In this document: piece after piece, positions 1 through 8,636 of the stretch
Numbering within the stretch: position 1 is the first letter of the stretch
How the letters are laid out: the number at the start of each line of letters is the position of its first letter
Assembly: GCA_963667075.1 (NCBI GenBank)
Contig: OY762938.1
Coordinates: forward strand, 496,001 to 560,000
Direction: 5' to 3'
From: G963667075 sp963667075
GTDB lineage: Bacteria > Pseudomonadota > Alphaproteobacteria > Micavibrionales > Micavibrionaceae
DNA: 64,000 nt
Notes under the pieces: generated by a model
Database searches by the model: none
Seen by the model: the letters and a program-made list of their open reading frames with translations, nothing else
What the model was told of the DNA's origin: nothing
Program-made: the position numbers and the translations under genes

Positions 1-468
1 CCAATTGAAATTTACAGATAAAACGCCCACAACACAAGCTGAGAGCCAATTACCGCCACTTTTTTTGACATGTTTTATTTGTGTTACACGCTTTTATAAA
101 GCAACAGAAAGTGGATCATAAATAAGAAAGCACGATAGAGGATTCTATAGCGCATGTCATATAAAATGAGTATAAAAAACCATGCGCTATCAAGACCGCG
201 CCAAAGAAACCATATCGCAGTCCGGCCCTTATGGGGCGCGAGCCTGCCCAAAGGTTTTATGGGCAACTGAACGCAGAAATAAAATGATTTTATTAAATAA
301 TTTTATGTCGCATAAGCTATATGAGTCGGATAAACCCGGGATGACTGACAGGAAAAACAGGTACTCAATCTCTGGCACGAAACGTGTTTTTTTATGAACT
401 AATACAACTTTGCCTTCATTGGATGAGGATTGATATGAGGGGCACAACCGCCCCCCTGCGTAACCATA
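1..468. other. gene-poor stretch, no convincing CDS
   Basis: No convincing coding sequence was found here. Short open frames on both strands lack a ribosome-binding site and family resemblance. The stretch holds a hairpin (147-190), a CCGGGATGAC segment (336-345) that recurs near 18960, and a decayed copy of a palindromic repeat (around 395-441) best preserved at 9920 and 22516. Confidence 0.6.
142..190. repeat. short intergenic repeat with hairpin
   Basis: Ten-base perfect inverted arms ATAGCGCATG (147-156) and CATGCGCTAT (181-190) flank an AT-rich loop. The minus strand of 142-163 reads nearly the same as 22476-22497, with 20 of 22 bases identical around the core CATGCGCTATA. Two distant intergenic copies suggest a dispersed repeat rather than chance. 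Confidence 0.55.
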
Positions 469-642
469 TCAAAGCAGAACAGATTCATTCCCTATGATAT
501 CTGGCATTGGTGGCATATCTTGCATATATGCGCTCTTTCCTCTACCGTTCAGACACAAAAAAGCAACCACTAAAGCCACACCAACCAATATCAATACCAA
601 TAGCAACAATTTTGATCGCCCAGTTTTTCCGCTTCCTGCCAT
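469..642 (-). CDS. small single-pass membrane protein, unknown function
   Basis: A 57-residue protein of unrecognised function. An AAGGAGA Shine-Dalgarno lies about 8 bases before the ATG, which is the main argument that the gene is real. The N-terminus is basic (MAGSGKTGRSK), followed by one strongly hydrophobic helix at about residues 12-31, then a short Met/Pro-rich tail (YMQDMPPMPD). The layout predicts an inner-membrane protein with the N-terminus inside. It lies upstream of the chemoreceptor gene on the same strand, but there are more than 100 bases and no overlap, so no functional link is implied. Nothing in the sequence gives a function. Confidence 0.6.
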   Translation of the reverse strand: MAGSGKTGRSKLLLLVLILVGVALVVAFLCLNGRGKSAYMQDMPPMPDIIGNESVLL

Positions 643-754
643 TTATCGTCTCCTTACGTAATTCACTAAGCCCGTTATAACGGTTTCAATCAAAACTGCA
701 TACTACTTTTATGATATTCTTATCTTAACAAAACCGCTCTTTGTTCAAACACGC

Positions 755-2443
755 TTAACCTTGACGCACGGTTGAGATGAATCTGGTAATTTCATATCGC
801 AATGTTTCAGACTGTGTTGAGAGTTCATTTGCCGCATTCAACGTTTCCGTCGAAGCATCATAGGACTCTTTAGCTGTATGCGTTACATCCACAATATTAT
901 CCGAAATTTCCTTAGTGCCGGCAGACGCCTGCTGAACATTATGCGAAATTTCTTTCGTTGCTTCATCTTGTTGTCCCAGGGCTGAGGAAATACCTTTTGT
1001 GATCTCATCTATTTGCTCAATAATAGATCCTATTGAACGAATAGCCGTCACAGCATCCTGAGCAACGCCTTGAATCGTTATAATCTTGTTCGATATGTCC
1101 TCCGTTGCTTGTCCTGTTTGGTTCGCCAGATTCTTAACCTCACTTGCCACAACAGCAAAGCCCTTTCCGGCTTCCCCTGCCCGCGCCGCTTCGATTGTCG
1201 CATTCAGAGCCAGAAGATTTGTTTGTTCTGCAATATCCTGAATCAGTTTAACAACATCACCAATTTCCGTTGCAGCCTCCGATAAAGTCGAAACCGTATC
1301 ATCTGTGCGCCTGACTTCCGCCACGGCATTTTCTGCTATTTTGCTGGATTGATCAATCTGGCGATTGATTTCACTGATAGATGCCGATAGTTGTTCAGCC
1401 GCCGCCGCTACAGTTTGAACACTGGCAGAGGCCTCTTCTGTCGCCGCCGCAACCTTGGTCGTTTGCTGACTGGTCTGCTTAGACATGTCTGATAAGTTCT
1501 TGGCATTCGATTGCATTTCCGTTGAAGCTGAAGCGACCACATTCACAATTTCACCAACACTGGCCTCAAAAGAATCCGCAAGATCATTCATATTTTTACG
1601 TTTTTCGGCCTCAGCCAGCGCATCAGCTTTTTCCTGCTCCTGCTTTAGTTTTTCAACCTGCTTGAGATTTTCCTGGAAAACTCTTACCGTGCCGGCCATG
1701 GCACCAATTTCATCTTTCCGGTTTTCCATACCAATATTCACAGACAGATCGCCATCCGCAAGCCTTCTCATGATGGCCGTAATCGTCTGGACAGGCTTCG
1801 ATATACTGCGGCCAATAAGAAGTGCAATCACAAGAGCTATAAGCAACACAATCAGTGCGGCAGACCCCATTTTCACAGTCTCTTCCATTGTATCGCTCTG
1901 GATCTTGTCGATATACACGCCTGTGCCCAAAACCCAATCCCAGCCTTTAACACGCTTAACGAAAGAAAGTTTGGGTTTAGCCGTTTCATTTGGCGGCCAT
2001 TGATATCGGTATTCAGCCATATCATTCTTTTGAAGCAACACGATCATATCTGAAAAAAGTTTTTTTCCGTCAGCGTCTTTAATTTCTCTGACGTCAGTAC
2101 CGTTGAGCTTGGGCGATGTCGGATGCATAAGCATTATACCTGCCATGTCATTAATCCAGACATAATTGTCGCCGTCGTAACGAATTTTAGATACATAATC
2201 GAGAGCCGTCTTTTGCGCTTCCTGCTCGCTCAGAATACCGGCGTCACTTTGCGCCTTAAAGTCCTCAACAACGCTATATGCCATATCAACAGCCGTTTCT
2301 GTGTTTAACCTATAGGCATCTGTCAAAAGAACAGAAATGCTGCTGACGCTTATGAAGATCAAGACGCACATGCCAATCGCCATCAGCGCAGAGAGAATAT
2401 AGACACGTGTTCCAACTTTAATATTCGTAAAAAAGTCAACCAT
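755..2443 (-). CDS. methyl-accepting chemotaxis protein with single Cache sensor
   Basis: Transmembrane chemoreceptor of 562 residues that would signal to a CheA/CheW array. TM1 is at about residues 13-38. A periplasmic single-Cache domain spans about 45-185, including YVWINDMAGIMLMHP near 94-108, the signature of Cache_2 sensors. TM2 is at 193-212 and a HAMP domain at about 212-265. The cytoplasmic MA domain follows, with the conserved hairpin tip EQTNLLALNATIEAARAGE around 406-424. No CheR-tethering pentapeptide is visible at the C-terminus. It stands alone, far from the che/flagellar genes at 58-59 kb. Family assignment is secure; the ligand is unknown, though this Cache type often binds small carboxylates. 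Confidence 0.95.
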   Translation of the reverse strand: MVDFFTNIKVGTRVYILSALMAIGMCVLIFISVSSISVLLTDAYRLNTETAVDMAYSVVEDFKAQSDAGILSEQEAQKTALDYVSKIRYDGDNYVWINDMAGIMLMHPTSPKLNGTDVREIKDADGKKLFSDMIVLLQKNDMAEYRYQWPPNETAKPKLSFVKRVKGWDWVLGTGVYIDKIQSDTMEETVKMGSAALIVLLIALVIALLIGRSISKPVQTITAIMRRLADGDLSVNIGMENRKDEIGAMAGTVRVFQENLKQVEKLKQEQEKADALAEAEKRKNMNDLADSFEASVGEIVNVVASASTEMQSNAKNLSDMSKQTSQQTTKVAAATEEASASVQTVAAAAEQLSASISEINRQIDQSSKIAENAVAEVRRTDDTVSTLSEAATEIGDVVKLIQDIAEQTNLLALNATIEAARAGEAGKGFAVVASEVKNLANQTGQATEDISNKIITIQGVAQDAVTAIRSIGSIIEQIDEITKGISSALGQQDEATKEISHNVQQASAGTKEISDNIVDVTHTAKESYDASTETLNAANELSTQSETLRYEITRFISTVRQG

Positions 2444-2722
2444 TTATGAAGCCTTTCTATAAAAGACGATAGCCTTGTTATGTTTGGGACACGTCGTAAC
2501 AGGTGGTATTTTTCACGCTATTTACGACTTTAAGATATTACTGCAGAGTACTTATAAGATTAGCACAAAAGTGCGAACCCTTACATTGTTGTGGAAATTG
2601 ATACGCTTGGCAAGGTTGATTTTTAAGAAATTGCTAAAATGTGCAAATACAAAAAAACTTCTGATCACACTAATTATTCTGACTAATTATTCAGCGGTTC
2701 CCGAATTACAGCACGGAGATCA

Positions 2723-2807
2723 TGGTGCGGGTGGTCGGACTCGAACCGACACTTCCGAAGAAACGGCATTTTGAGTGCCGCGCGTCTACCAATTTCACCA
2801 CACCCGC
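2723..2807 (-). tRNA. tRNA-Leu (anticodon CAA)
   Basis: On the minus strand the acceptor GCGGGTG pairs with CACCCGC, followed by discriminator A and an encoded CCA. The anticodon stem CGGCA/TGCCG encloses the loop CTCAAAA, giving anticodon CAA (reads UUG). A class II variable arm (TTTCTTCGGAAG region) and a T arm GTCGG-TTCGAGT-CCGAC complete the leucine tRNA. Confidence 0.96.
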
Positions 2808-2900
2808 ATGAGCGTGTAGATATACCTGTATAAATCCATTATGCCAAGCATTTTATTATAATCTCCGAGGTTTTTCTTCTGATCTGATTTCCTTATTTTA

Positions 2901-2943
2901 CAAAAAAATAAAAATCCGTGCGTATTTTTTCATACGCACGGAT
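2901..2943 (-). terminator. rho-independent terminator of the acyl-CoA synthetase/GNAT gene
   Basis: A 12-base perfect stem ATCCGTGCGTAT / ATACGCACGGAT (2914-2925 and 2932-2943) is followed on the minus strand by a T-rich run ending in seven T. It sits 24 bases after the stop of the minus-strand gene at 2967-5675. Confidence 0.9.
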
Positions 2944-2966
2944 CATGGTCTGTATAGCGTTATGCC

Positions 2967-5675
2967 CTATTCCTTAGAGAACGGCATGGACGAATGGAGC
3001 TCAAGTTCCGCTCTGATCGTATTGAGTTCTTCTTTTTTGATCGTAAAGCCTCTTTGCTTAAACATATTTGACATTTTTGCATTGTTCTGAAGCGTAACAG
3101 CATAGATTTTTTTGATCCCCTTATCTCTGGCAATCTCAAGCGTATAGTCTGTCAATTCACTGCCTAATTCCTGATTTTGCCATTCATCAGAAACAACAAT
3201 TGAAAACTCTGCTTTCTCACCCCAGGCATCGGCGATAATACGGCTTACACCAATCATCTTCTTCTTACCTTCATCATCTTCGATTTCAGCAATAATAGAC
3301 ATTTCGCGGTCATAGTCTATTTGTGTAAAACGAACGAGCAATTCGTGCGTGATTTTGGGCGGATTACCAAAGAATCTGAAATGCATTGATTCTTCGGACA
3401 AATTCTCCAGCATCTCTTTTTCAAGCGGCTCGTCTTCTGGACGAATAGGACGCAAGAGAACTTTTTTACCACTCTTGAGCATACCTTTCTTCACATATTT
3501 TTCAGGATATGGAGAAATAACCATATGCTCATACTCACGGCCTCTTTCACGCGGTTTATAATCATCCAAAACAACGTGCGCATCTAAAACAAGCCCACCT
3601 TTTCCATCCATAACAAACGGATTAACGTCTATTTCTTTAATTTCAGGAAAATCAACAGCAAGGTAAGAGAAATTCACCAGCAATGAGGCCAGCTCATCAA
3701 GGTCAACCCCTTCTTTCCCCCTATACCCCTGAAGCAAAGGATAAATTCTTGTTTTTTCTATAATCGGTTTAGCCAGTGCCATATTCAGCGGCGGGAAGCC
3801 CAACTGAGTATCTTTGTACACCTCAACAGCAACGCCGCCCTGACCGAACACAACAACAGGCCCAAAAATAGGATCTTTTTTGCAGCCAAACAAAAGCTCG
3901 AACGTTTTTGACGCCATTTTTTCGACCAGAACCCCTTCTATCCGGGCTTTTGGTTTGTGTTTTTTTACACTCTCCATAATCCGGTTAAAGGCTTCTTCCG
4001 CCGCTTTTGCAGAGGTAATACCAACTTCAACGCCCCCCACTTCGGTCTTGTGTGCAATATCAGGAGACGCAATTTTCATCACCAGAGGATAACCGACTTC
4101 TTTTGAGAAGTCTGCTGCCTGCGCAGCATCCTTGACAATCTTATACTTCCCGACCGGCAAGCCATAGCAGCTCATAAGGTCTTTTGCTTCTTTTTCAGTA
4201 AGCTGTTTACGGCCATCTTCATAAACAGAACGAATAACCCGCCATGCAGAGTTTTTATTAGGCGTAAACTTATGCGGCACCTCTGCCGGTGTTTCCTGCA
4301 ATAATTTGATATTATTGGAATAATGATACATTTTCAGGAAAACGTCGACCGCACTCTCTGGGTAGAGATAGTTAGGCACACCGCCATCTTCAAGAATATC
4401 GCGCCCTTCATTAACCCGTCCAGAGCCCATCCATGTGGCAAGAATTGTCTTGTGCGAACTCTTCGCCATTTTAACAAGTTCTTTCGCTGCCGCTGTAGGA
4501 TCGGTCATAGATTGCGGCGTCAGAATAGTCAAAACACCATCAACACCTTTATCTGCCAAAGCAATTTCGAGTGTTTTTCTGTATGTCTCCGGTGTCGCAT
4601 CCCCCAGGACATCAATCGGGTTGCCATGGCTCCACGCCGCAGGCAGCATATCATTAAGCTTTTTATAAGTTGCATCGCTAAGCTGAGCCAAGGCCCCGCC
4701 ATTGTTCATGAGATAATCGGTCGCCAAAACACCGGGACCACCGGCATTCGTAATAATCGCAAGGCGGTTCCCTCTCGGACGCGGTTGCATAGCCAAAGTC
4801 TGAGCACAATCAAACAACTGAGAAATCGTATCCACACGGATAACACCAGCTCTTTTAAAGGCTTCATCAAAGACAATATCTTCCCCTGCGAGACTGCCGG
4901 TATGAGACATGGTCGCCTGCCCACCTTCATCACTCTTACCGGATTTCAAAACGATAATCGGCTTGGTTCTTGAGAAAGAACGCGCTGCACTCATAAACCG
5001 TCTGGCACTTTTTATGCTCTCCATATAAATAAGGATGGAAGAGGTATGAGGATCGGTACCAAAGTAATCAATCAGCTCAGCAAAACCAATATCAGACATA
5101 GAGCCAATGGAAACAAAGTGACTGAAACCAATATTCTGATCAGCCGCCCAGTCAAGAATGGATGTACACAATGCGCCACTTTGTGAAATAAAAGCGATTT
5201 TACCTTTTGGTGCCATGTTACTGGCAAACGTAGCGTTCAGCCCCTTATTCGGATTAATAAACCCAAGACAGTTCGGACCAATCATACGCATACCGTATTT
5301 TGCTATGGTCTTTTGAACTTCTTCCAACATTTTGTGACCTTCTTCACCGGCTTCAGCAAAACCGGCGGAAATAACAAGAAGCCCCCCTACACCAGCCTGT
5401 CCACATTCTTCAACAAGCCCGGGAACTGTTGATGCAGGCGTTGATATGACAACGAGATCTACCTTTTTAGGCACCTCTTTAATAGAGGCATAGGCTTTCA
5501 CCCCTTGAATAGTTTTAGCCTTGGCGTTAATCGGAAAAACGTCACCTTTAAAACCGCTCGTAAGAAGATTCTGCATCAGGGCAAAGCCAACACTTTCCTC
5601 CCGATTGGACGCACCAATAACAGCAACATTCTTAGGTTTAAAAATCTTGTCAAGCTGAGGAATCATGGTTTCCAC
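2967..5675 (-). CDS. NDP-forming acyl-CoA synthetase fused to GNAT acetyltransferase (Pat-like)
   Basis: A 902-residue fusion of the PatZ/YfiQ type. Order: CoA-binding Rossmann domain (about 10-105, with VAVIGASNREESVG), succinyl-CoA-ligase-like domains (about 150-460), ATP-grasp domain (about 490-710, with GGVEVGI) and a C-terminal GNAT domain (about 730-890). Such proteins acetylate lysines, classically on acetyl-CoA synthetase. The motif SHTGSLAGED carries His258, the position of the phospho-histidine in active ADP-forming acetyl-CoA synthetases. From memory, the Salmonella Pat protein has lost this residue, so this protein may keep synthetase activity; that is inference. Monocistronic, with its own terminator. 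Confidence 0.92.
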   Translation of the reverse strand: METMIPQLDKIFKPKNVAVIGASNREESVGFALMQNLLTSGFKGDVFPINAKAKTIQGVKAYASIKEVPKKVDLVVISTPASTVPGLVEECGQAGVGGLLVISAGFAEAGEEGHKMLEEVQKTIAKYGMRMIGPNCLGFINPNKGLNATFASNMAPKGKIAFISQSGALCTSILDWAADQNIGFSHFVSIGSMSDIGFAELIDYFGTDPHTSSILIYMESIKSARRFMSAARSFSRTKPIIVLKSGKSDEGGQATMSHTGSLAGEDIVFDEAFKRAGVIRVDTISQLFDCAQTLAMQPRPRGNRLAIITNAGGPGVLATDYLMNNGGALAQLSDATYKKLNDMLPAAWSHGNPIDVLGDATPETYRKTLEIALADKGVDGVLTILTPQSMTDPTAAAKELVKMAKSSHKTILATWMGSGRVNEGRDILEDGGVPNYLYPESAVDVFLKMYHYSNNIKLLQETPAEVPHKFTPNKNSAWRVIRSVYEDGRKQLTEKEAKDLMSCYGLPVGKYKIVKDAAQAADFSKEVGYPLVMKIASPDIAHKTEVGGVEVGITSAKAAEEAFNRIMESVKKHKPKARIEGVLVEKMASKTFELLFGCKKDPIFGPVVVFGQGGVAVEVYKDTQLGFPPLNMALAKPIIEKTRIYPLLQGYRGKEGVDLDELASLLVNFSYLAVDFPEIKEIDVNPFVMDGKGGLVLDAHVVLDDYKPRERGREYEHMVISPYPEKYVKKGMLKSGKKVLLRPIRPEDEPLEKEMLENLSEESMHFRFFGNPPKITHELLVRFTQIDYDREMSIIAEIEDDEGKKKMIGVSRIIADAWGEKAEFSIVVSDEWQNQELGSELTDYTLEIARDKGIKKIYAVTLQNNAKMSNMFKQRGFTIKKEELNTIRAELELHSSMPFSKE

Positions 5676-5982
5676 TCCCTAAATATTCGAATAAAAAATC
5701 TGCAAAAAAACTAGAAACAGTAAAACAGTAACAAAAAATATTGTTCCGGACTTTGAGCCTTAAGCATTTTGTAAATAGCAGGAAGCCAGCCAAAAGGAAT
5801 AGGCCAGAATGCTTCGCTTTTAATGCAAAAGCCATTGTGTTCAGAATCTACACGCAAACTAATATACCAGAGTTAAATTTTAATTAAACAGGGAATATTG
5901 CATTTGCGAAACAATTTAGCCTTGGAAGGCTCTTAAAAAAATATCTGGACAAGAGGTCTTCTTCCTGAAAAAAGATACTTCC
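5676..5982. other. divergent intergenic region
   Basis: About 307 bases between two divergently transcribed genes. It presumably carries both promoters, but no clear -35/-10 pair, operator or RNA fold was recognised. A 61-residue open frame on the minus strand at 5650-5835 overlaps the neighbouring start and looks spurious. Confidence 0.5.
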
Positions 5983-6630
5983 ATGAATGATAGCCACACA
6001 CAGCATAATCAGACACCCCCCCGTTCCCTATCCACCCTTCTGGACGATCTGGAGCATAGCCTGCACAGTGAAACCGTTACAATTCGCGATATTGTAGAGG
6101 CCTTTCACGAACGCGGCTTCGGCTTCCTTCTCTTTACTTTTGCTATTCCAGCGGCGCTCCCCTTGCCTGTCCCGCCCGGGATTAATGTGCTCATCGCACT
6201 ACCTTTACTTATACTATGTGCGCAGCAGGCTTACGGCTCAAAGAAAGTCTGGTTACCAAACGGTATTTTAAAAAGAAGCCTGACACGCCCCTCTATGGTG
6301 AAATTCATTGAAGGCGCACGCCCCTGGCTCAAACGGCTTGAGTTTTTCATTCGTCCGCGCCTTGGCTTTCTAACGGACGGTATTTTTTCTCATCTGATCG
6401 GCTTTCTCGGGCTTATTATGGCCGCCTCTGTCTGCATCCCCATTCCACTTACCAACACCGTGCCCAGCTTTGGTATTGCGTTGATGGCCGTTGGTGTTAT
6501 TATGCGAGACGGTCTGGCAGTTCTGGCTGGCGCGCTCATTGGTACACTGTGGGTTTTTGCGCTCGCCTTTATACTGTTGTTTCTTGGATCCGAAGGTATA
6601 GAGATCGTAAAAAATGCAATTCATTTTTAA
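5983..6630 (+). CDS. exoD: ExoD family membrane protein
   Basis: A 215-residue integral membrane protein of the ExoD (exopolysaccharide synthesis) family. The N-terminus matches the family: a short acidic helix with LSTLLDDLEHSL, then the conserved block AFHERGFGFLLF-FAIPAALPLPVPPGIN (about 44-72). At least four hydrophobic helices follow, with PIPLTNTVPSFGIALMAVG (about 148-166) as the second family block. The biochemical role of ExoD is poorly defined; it affects exopolysaccharide production and alkali tolerance in rhizobia. The 3' end overlaps the dsbB start by 17 bases, so the two are probably translationally coupled. Confidence 0.88.
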   Translation: MNDSHTQHNQTPPRSLSTLLDDLEHSLHSETVTIRDIVEAFHERGFGFLLFTFAIPAALPLPVPPGINVLIALPLLILCAQQAYGSKKVWLPNGILKRSLTRPSMVKFIEGARPWLKRLEFFIRPRLGFLTDGIFSHLIGFLGLIMAASVCIPIPLTNTVPSFGIALMAVGVIMRDGLAVLAGALIGTLWVFALAFILLFLGSEGIEIVKNAIHF

Positions 6631-7141
6631 AATGCTGTCAAAATCATGGTTTGTCGCAAGCGGCATACTCCTGTTATGCACAATCGCCCTATCTACCGCT
6701 TATTTTTTCCAGTATGTCGTGGGATTAAGACCCTGTATCCTTTGCCTGTATCAAAGGGTACCCTATGCAACAAATGCGCTGCTATCGCTTATTGCCCTGA
6801 TCTTTTCGCTCAAGAATAAGGATAAGATTGCCACAGGCTTCATATGGCTTTGCGCTCTCGTTTTCTTCATCAATAGCGGAATCGCTTTTTATCATACAGG
6901 CGTCGAGCAACTCTGGTGGGCAGGGTTTTCAACCTGTAACGGCCCCGCTATGCCCGAAAATGCCTCTGTTGAAGAGATCCTTGCCGCGCTAGAAAAATCG
7001 CCACTTGGCCGCTGTGATGAAATCCCGTGGAAGGCCCCCATTATTGGCCTGTCTATGGCAAATCTAAATACTATCGGCTGTTTTTTCTTCGGCCTCGGCT
7101 CAATTGTAAGTGCTGTTTTGATTGGAAAAAAGAAAGATTAA
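6614..7141 (+). CDS. dsbB: disulfide bond formation protein B
   Basis: A 175-residue inner-membrane quinone reductase family protein that reoxidises DsbA. Both cysteine pairs of the family are present: Cys41-Ile-Leu-Cys44 in the first periplasmic loop (LRPCILCLYQR) and Cys108/Cys134 in the second loop (FSTCNGP and GRCDEIPW). Four hydrophobic helices (about 12-30, 50-66, 72-92, 142-170) fit the DsbB topology. The start lies inside exoD and no separate ribosome-binding site is obvious, which supports coupling. No dsbA is in the window. Confidence 0.93.
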   Translation: MQFIFKMLSKSWFVASGILLLCTIALSTAYFFQYVVGLRPCILCLYQRVPYATNALLSLIALIFSLKNKDKIATGFIWLCALVFFINSGIAFYHTGVEQLWWAGFSTCNGPAMPENASVEEILAALEKSPLGRCDEIPWKAPIIGLSMANLNTIGCFFFGLGSIVSAVLIGKKKD

Positions 7142-7168
7142 ACCAGATCACGGAAGATGCGCCTACTT

Positions 7169-7807
7169 TTACGCTTCCAGTTCGGTATCCCAATAAAGAA
7201 AATCCCCCCAACTCTCATGCAGGAAGTTTGGAGGGAATTTACGGCCGTGGTTTTGTAACATATGCACAGTGGGCTGCTCGGGCGTTATCAAAGGATGCAT
7301 GTCACACTCAGACGACATCCTGCTGCCCTTCCTCAAATTACAACTTCGACAGGCGGTTACAATATTCTCCCACGACGTTACCCCCCCTTTTGATCTTGGT
7401 ATAACATGATCAAAAGTTAATTCATGTGTTTTAAAAACCCGGCCGCAATACTGGCACCGCCACCGGTCCCGCAAAAATACATTAAAACGGGTAAAGGCTG
7501 GCATACGCGCCAATGGCACATATTCGCGCAAAGCCAGCACACTCGGTAAACGAATGTCCATACTGGGAGACCTGATCACCCTTTCATATTCTGAAATAAC
7601 GGTAACACTACCTCTAAAAATGGCCTTAACAGCTTCCTGCCAAGGCCACAACGATAACGGAAAATAGCTAAGCGGCCTAAAATCCGCATTGAGCACTAAA
7701 GCCTGACACCTCTCCAGAGGCATCGATTCCAGAGAAGGTTTTTGTCCTGTCATTGCAAAGTGGTGTAAATTGGGAGCCATGGAACACACCTTTCCGTACG
7801 TCGCCAT
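7169..7807 (-). CDS. HNH endonuclease family protein
   Basis: A 212-residue HNH protein of the type widespread as single genes in Alphaproteobacteria. The core has Cys118-x2-Cys121 and Cys153-x2-Cys156 as a zinc site, with the HNH residues in LTFDHVIPRSKGG (Asp133-His134) and ENIVTACRSCN (Asn148 region). The family N-terminal block ALVLNADFRPLSY is at about 36-48. The residues before it are poorly conserved in type, so the true start may be Met10 or Met29. It converges on dsbB with a 27-base gap. The cellular substrate of this group is unknown; nothing nearby suggests restriction or phage context. Confidence 0.85.
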   Translation of the reverse strand: MATYGKVCSMAPNLHHFAMTGQKPSLESMPLERCQALVLNADFRPLSYFPLSLWPWQEAVKAIFRGSVTVISEYERVIRSPSMDIRLPSVLALREYVPLARMPAFTRFNVFLRDRWRCQYCGRVFKTHELTFDHVIPRSKGGVTSWENIVTACRSCNLRKGSRMSSECDMHPLITPEQPTVHMLQNHGRKFPPNFLHESWGDFLYWDTELEA

Positions 7808-7946
7808 GTTAACAGAGATTCATGATTGATGCAATGCAATGCGCATAACAGCTCTGTCATCCCTTTAAAGATGCCAATTATTGCAAAAACGTCTATGATT
7901 ATAAGTCAGGTCTTCCGACGAGATGATACTGGAATCAGTTCTCCCA

Positions 7947-8600
7947 CTACAGGAGAACCTTTTTCAGGAATTTTCGTCCCTCTGCAATACCAATATCATC
8001 AATACCATGCGGCAAAGCCGGACTGAGATTACCTGAAACTTCGAAACCAGCCCCTTCCAGCTCTTCCTTAGCCTGATAATAGGCCGCCACAGGCACAACA
8101 GGATCCATCATGCCATGAAAAAGGCACACCGGCATTTTCTGAGGCGTTTTTGTTTTAAAATCCTTTGCCCCCATCAGCGCACCTGAATAGGCCAACACAC
8201 CGGCACAGGCCTTATCACGGCGCGGTGCCGTATAAAGAGACATCATAGAGCCTTGAGAAAAACCGCACAGCACCAGCCTGTCCTCTGAGAGGTTATATTT
8301 TTTCAGTTGCGCGTCAATAAAGTCATTCAAAACAGGCTGTGCCTCTTTTATGCCGGTAATAACCTGATCCTCAGACCAGTTCAAAAGCGAGAACCATTGA
8401 AATCCAAAAGGTGCCATATCGCATTCAAACGGCGCATCGGGTGACACAAACACCGTATCCGGTAAATCCCCTGCCCACTCTGGCGCAAGACCAATTAAAT
8501 CCTGACCGTTAGCCCCCAGACCATGAAGCAAAATAACAAGGGAATCAGGCTTTCCTCCAGATTTAGGGTCGTATGTATAACTGTTTCTGATTTCCGTCAT
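7947..8600 (-). CDS. phospholipase/carboxylesterase family alpha/beta hydrolase
   Basis: A 217-residue serine hydrolase of the acyl-protein thioesterase/carboxylesterase family. The catalytic triad is visible: Ser115 in GFSQG, Asp166 in MMDPVVP and His198 in PHGID. The oxyanion-region motif LLHGLGANG is at about 24-32. A GGAGG Shine-Dalgarno precedes the ATG by about 7 bases. Size and motif order match single-domain cytoplasmic esterases. It is divergent from gluQ with a very short gap. Substrate unknown. Confidence 0.9.
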   Translation of the reverse strand: MTEIRNSYTYDPKSGGKPDSLVILLHGLGANGQDLIGLAPEWAGDLPDTVFVSPDAPFECDMAPFGFQWFSLLNWSEDQVITGIKEAQPVLNDFIDAQLKKYNLSEDRLVLCGFSQGSMMSLYTAPRRDKACAGVLAYSGALMGAKDFKTKTPQKMPVCLFHGMMDPVVPVAAYYQAKEELEGAGFEVSGNLSPALPHGIDDIGIAEGRKFLKKVLL

Positions 8601-8636
8601 GGTTGCCTCCTGAAAAAAACGATGTATTCTTTAAGC

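Noticed and set aside
61..100. TTGACA at 65-70 with TTATAA at 93-98
   Set aside because: Spacer is about 22 bases and no gene follows; not a credible promoter.
229..447. 72-residue minus-strand open frame downstream of the small membrane protein
   Set aside because: TTG start, no good ribosome-binding site, and it reads through repeat-like sequence (VIPGLS from the CCGGGATGAC segment).
501..530. TGGCATA...TTGCAT as a sigma-54 promoter
   Set aside because: GG to GC spacing is 8 instead of 10, and it lies within the small membrane-protein gene.
2475..2774. 99-residue open frame on the plus strand ending in GAGGRTRTDT
   Set aside because: It runs across the antisense of tRNA-Leu; this peptide is a well-known artefact of translating tRNA genes backwards.
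4323..4973. 216-residue plus-strand open frame
   Set aside because: Lies wholly antisense to the acyl-CoA synthetase/GNAT gene, with no ribosome-binding site or family resemblance.
5650..5835. 61-residue hydrophobic minus-strand frame overlapping the start of the synthetase/GNAT gene
   Set aside because: No ribosome-binding site; hydrophobicity follows from AT-rich promoter DNA.
7027..7404. 125-residue plus-strand frame following dsbB
   Set aside because: Overlaps dsbB out of frame and continues antisense to the HNH gene.
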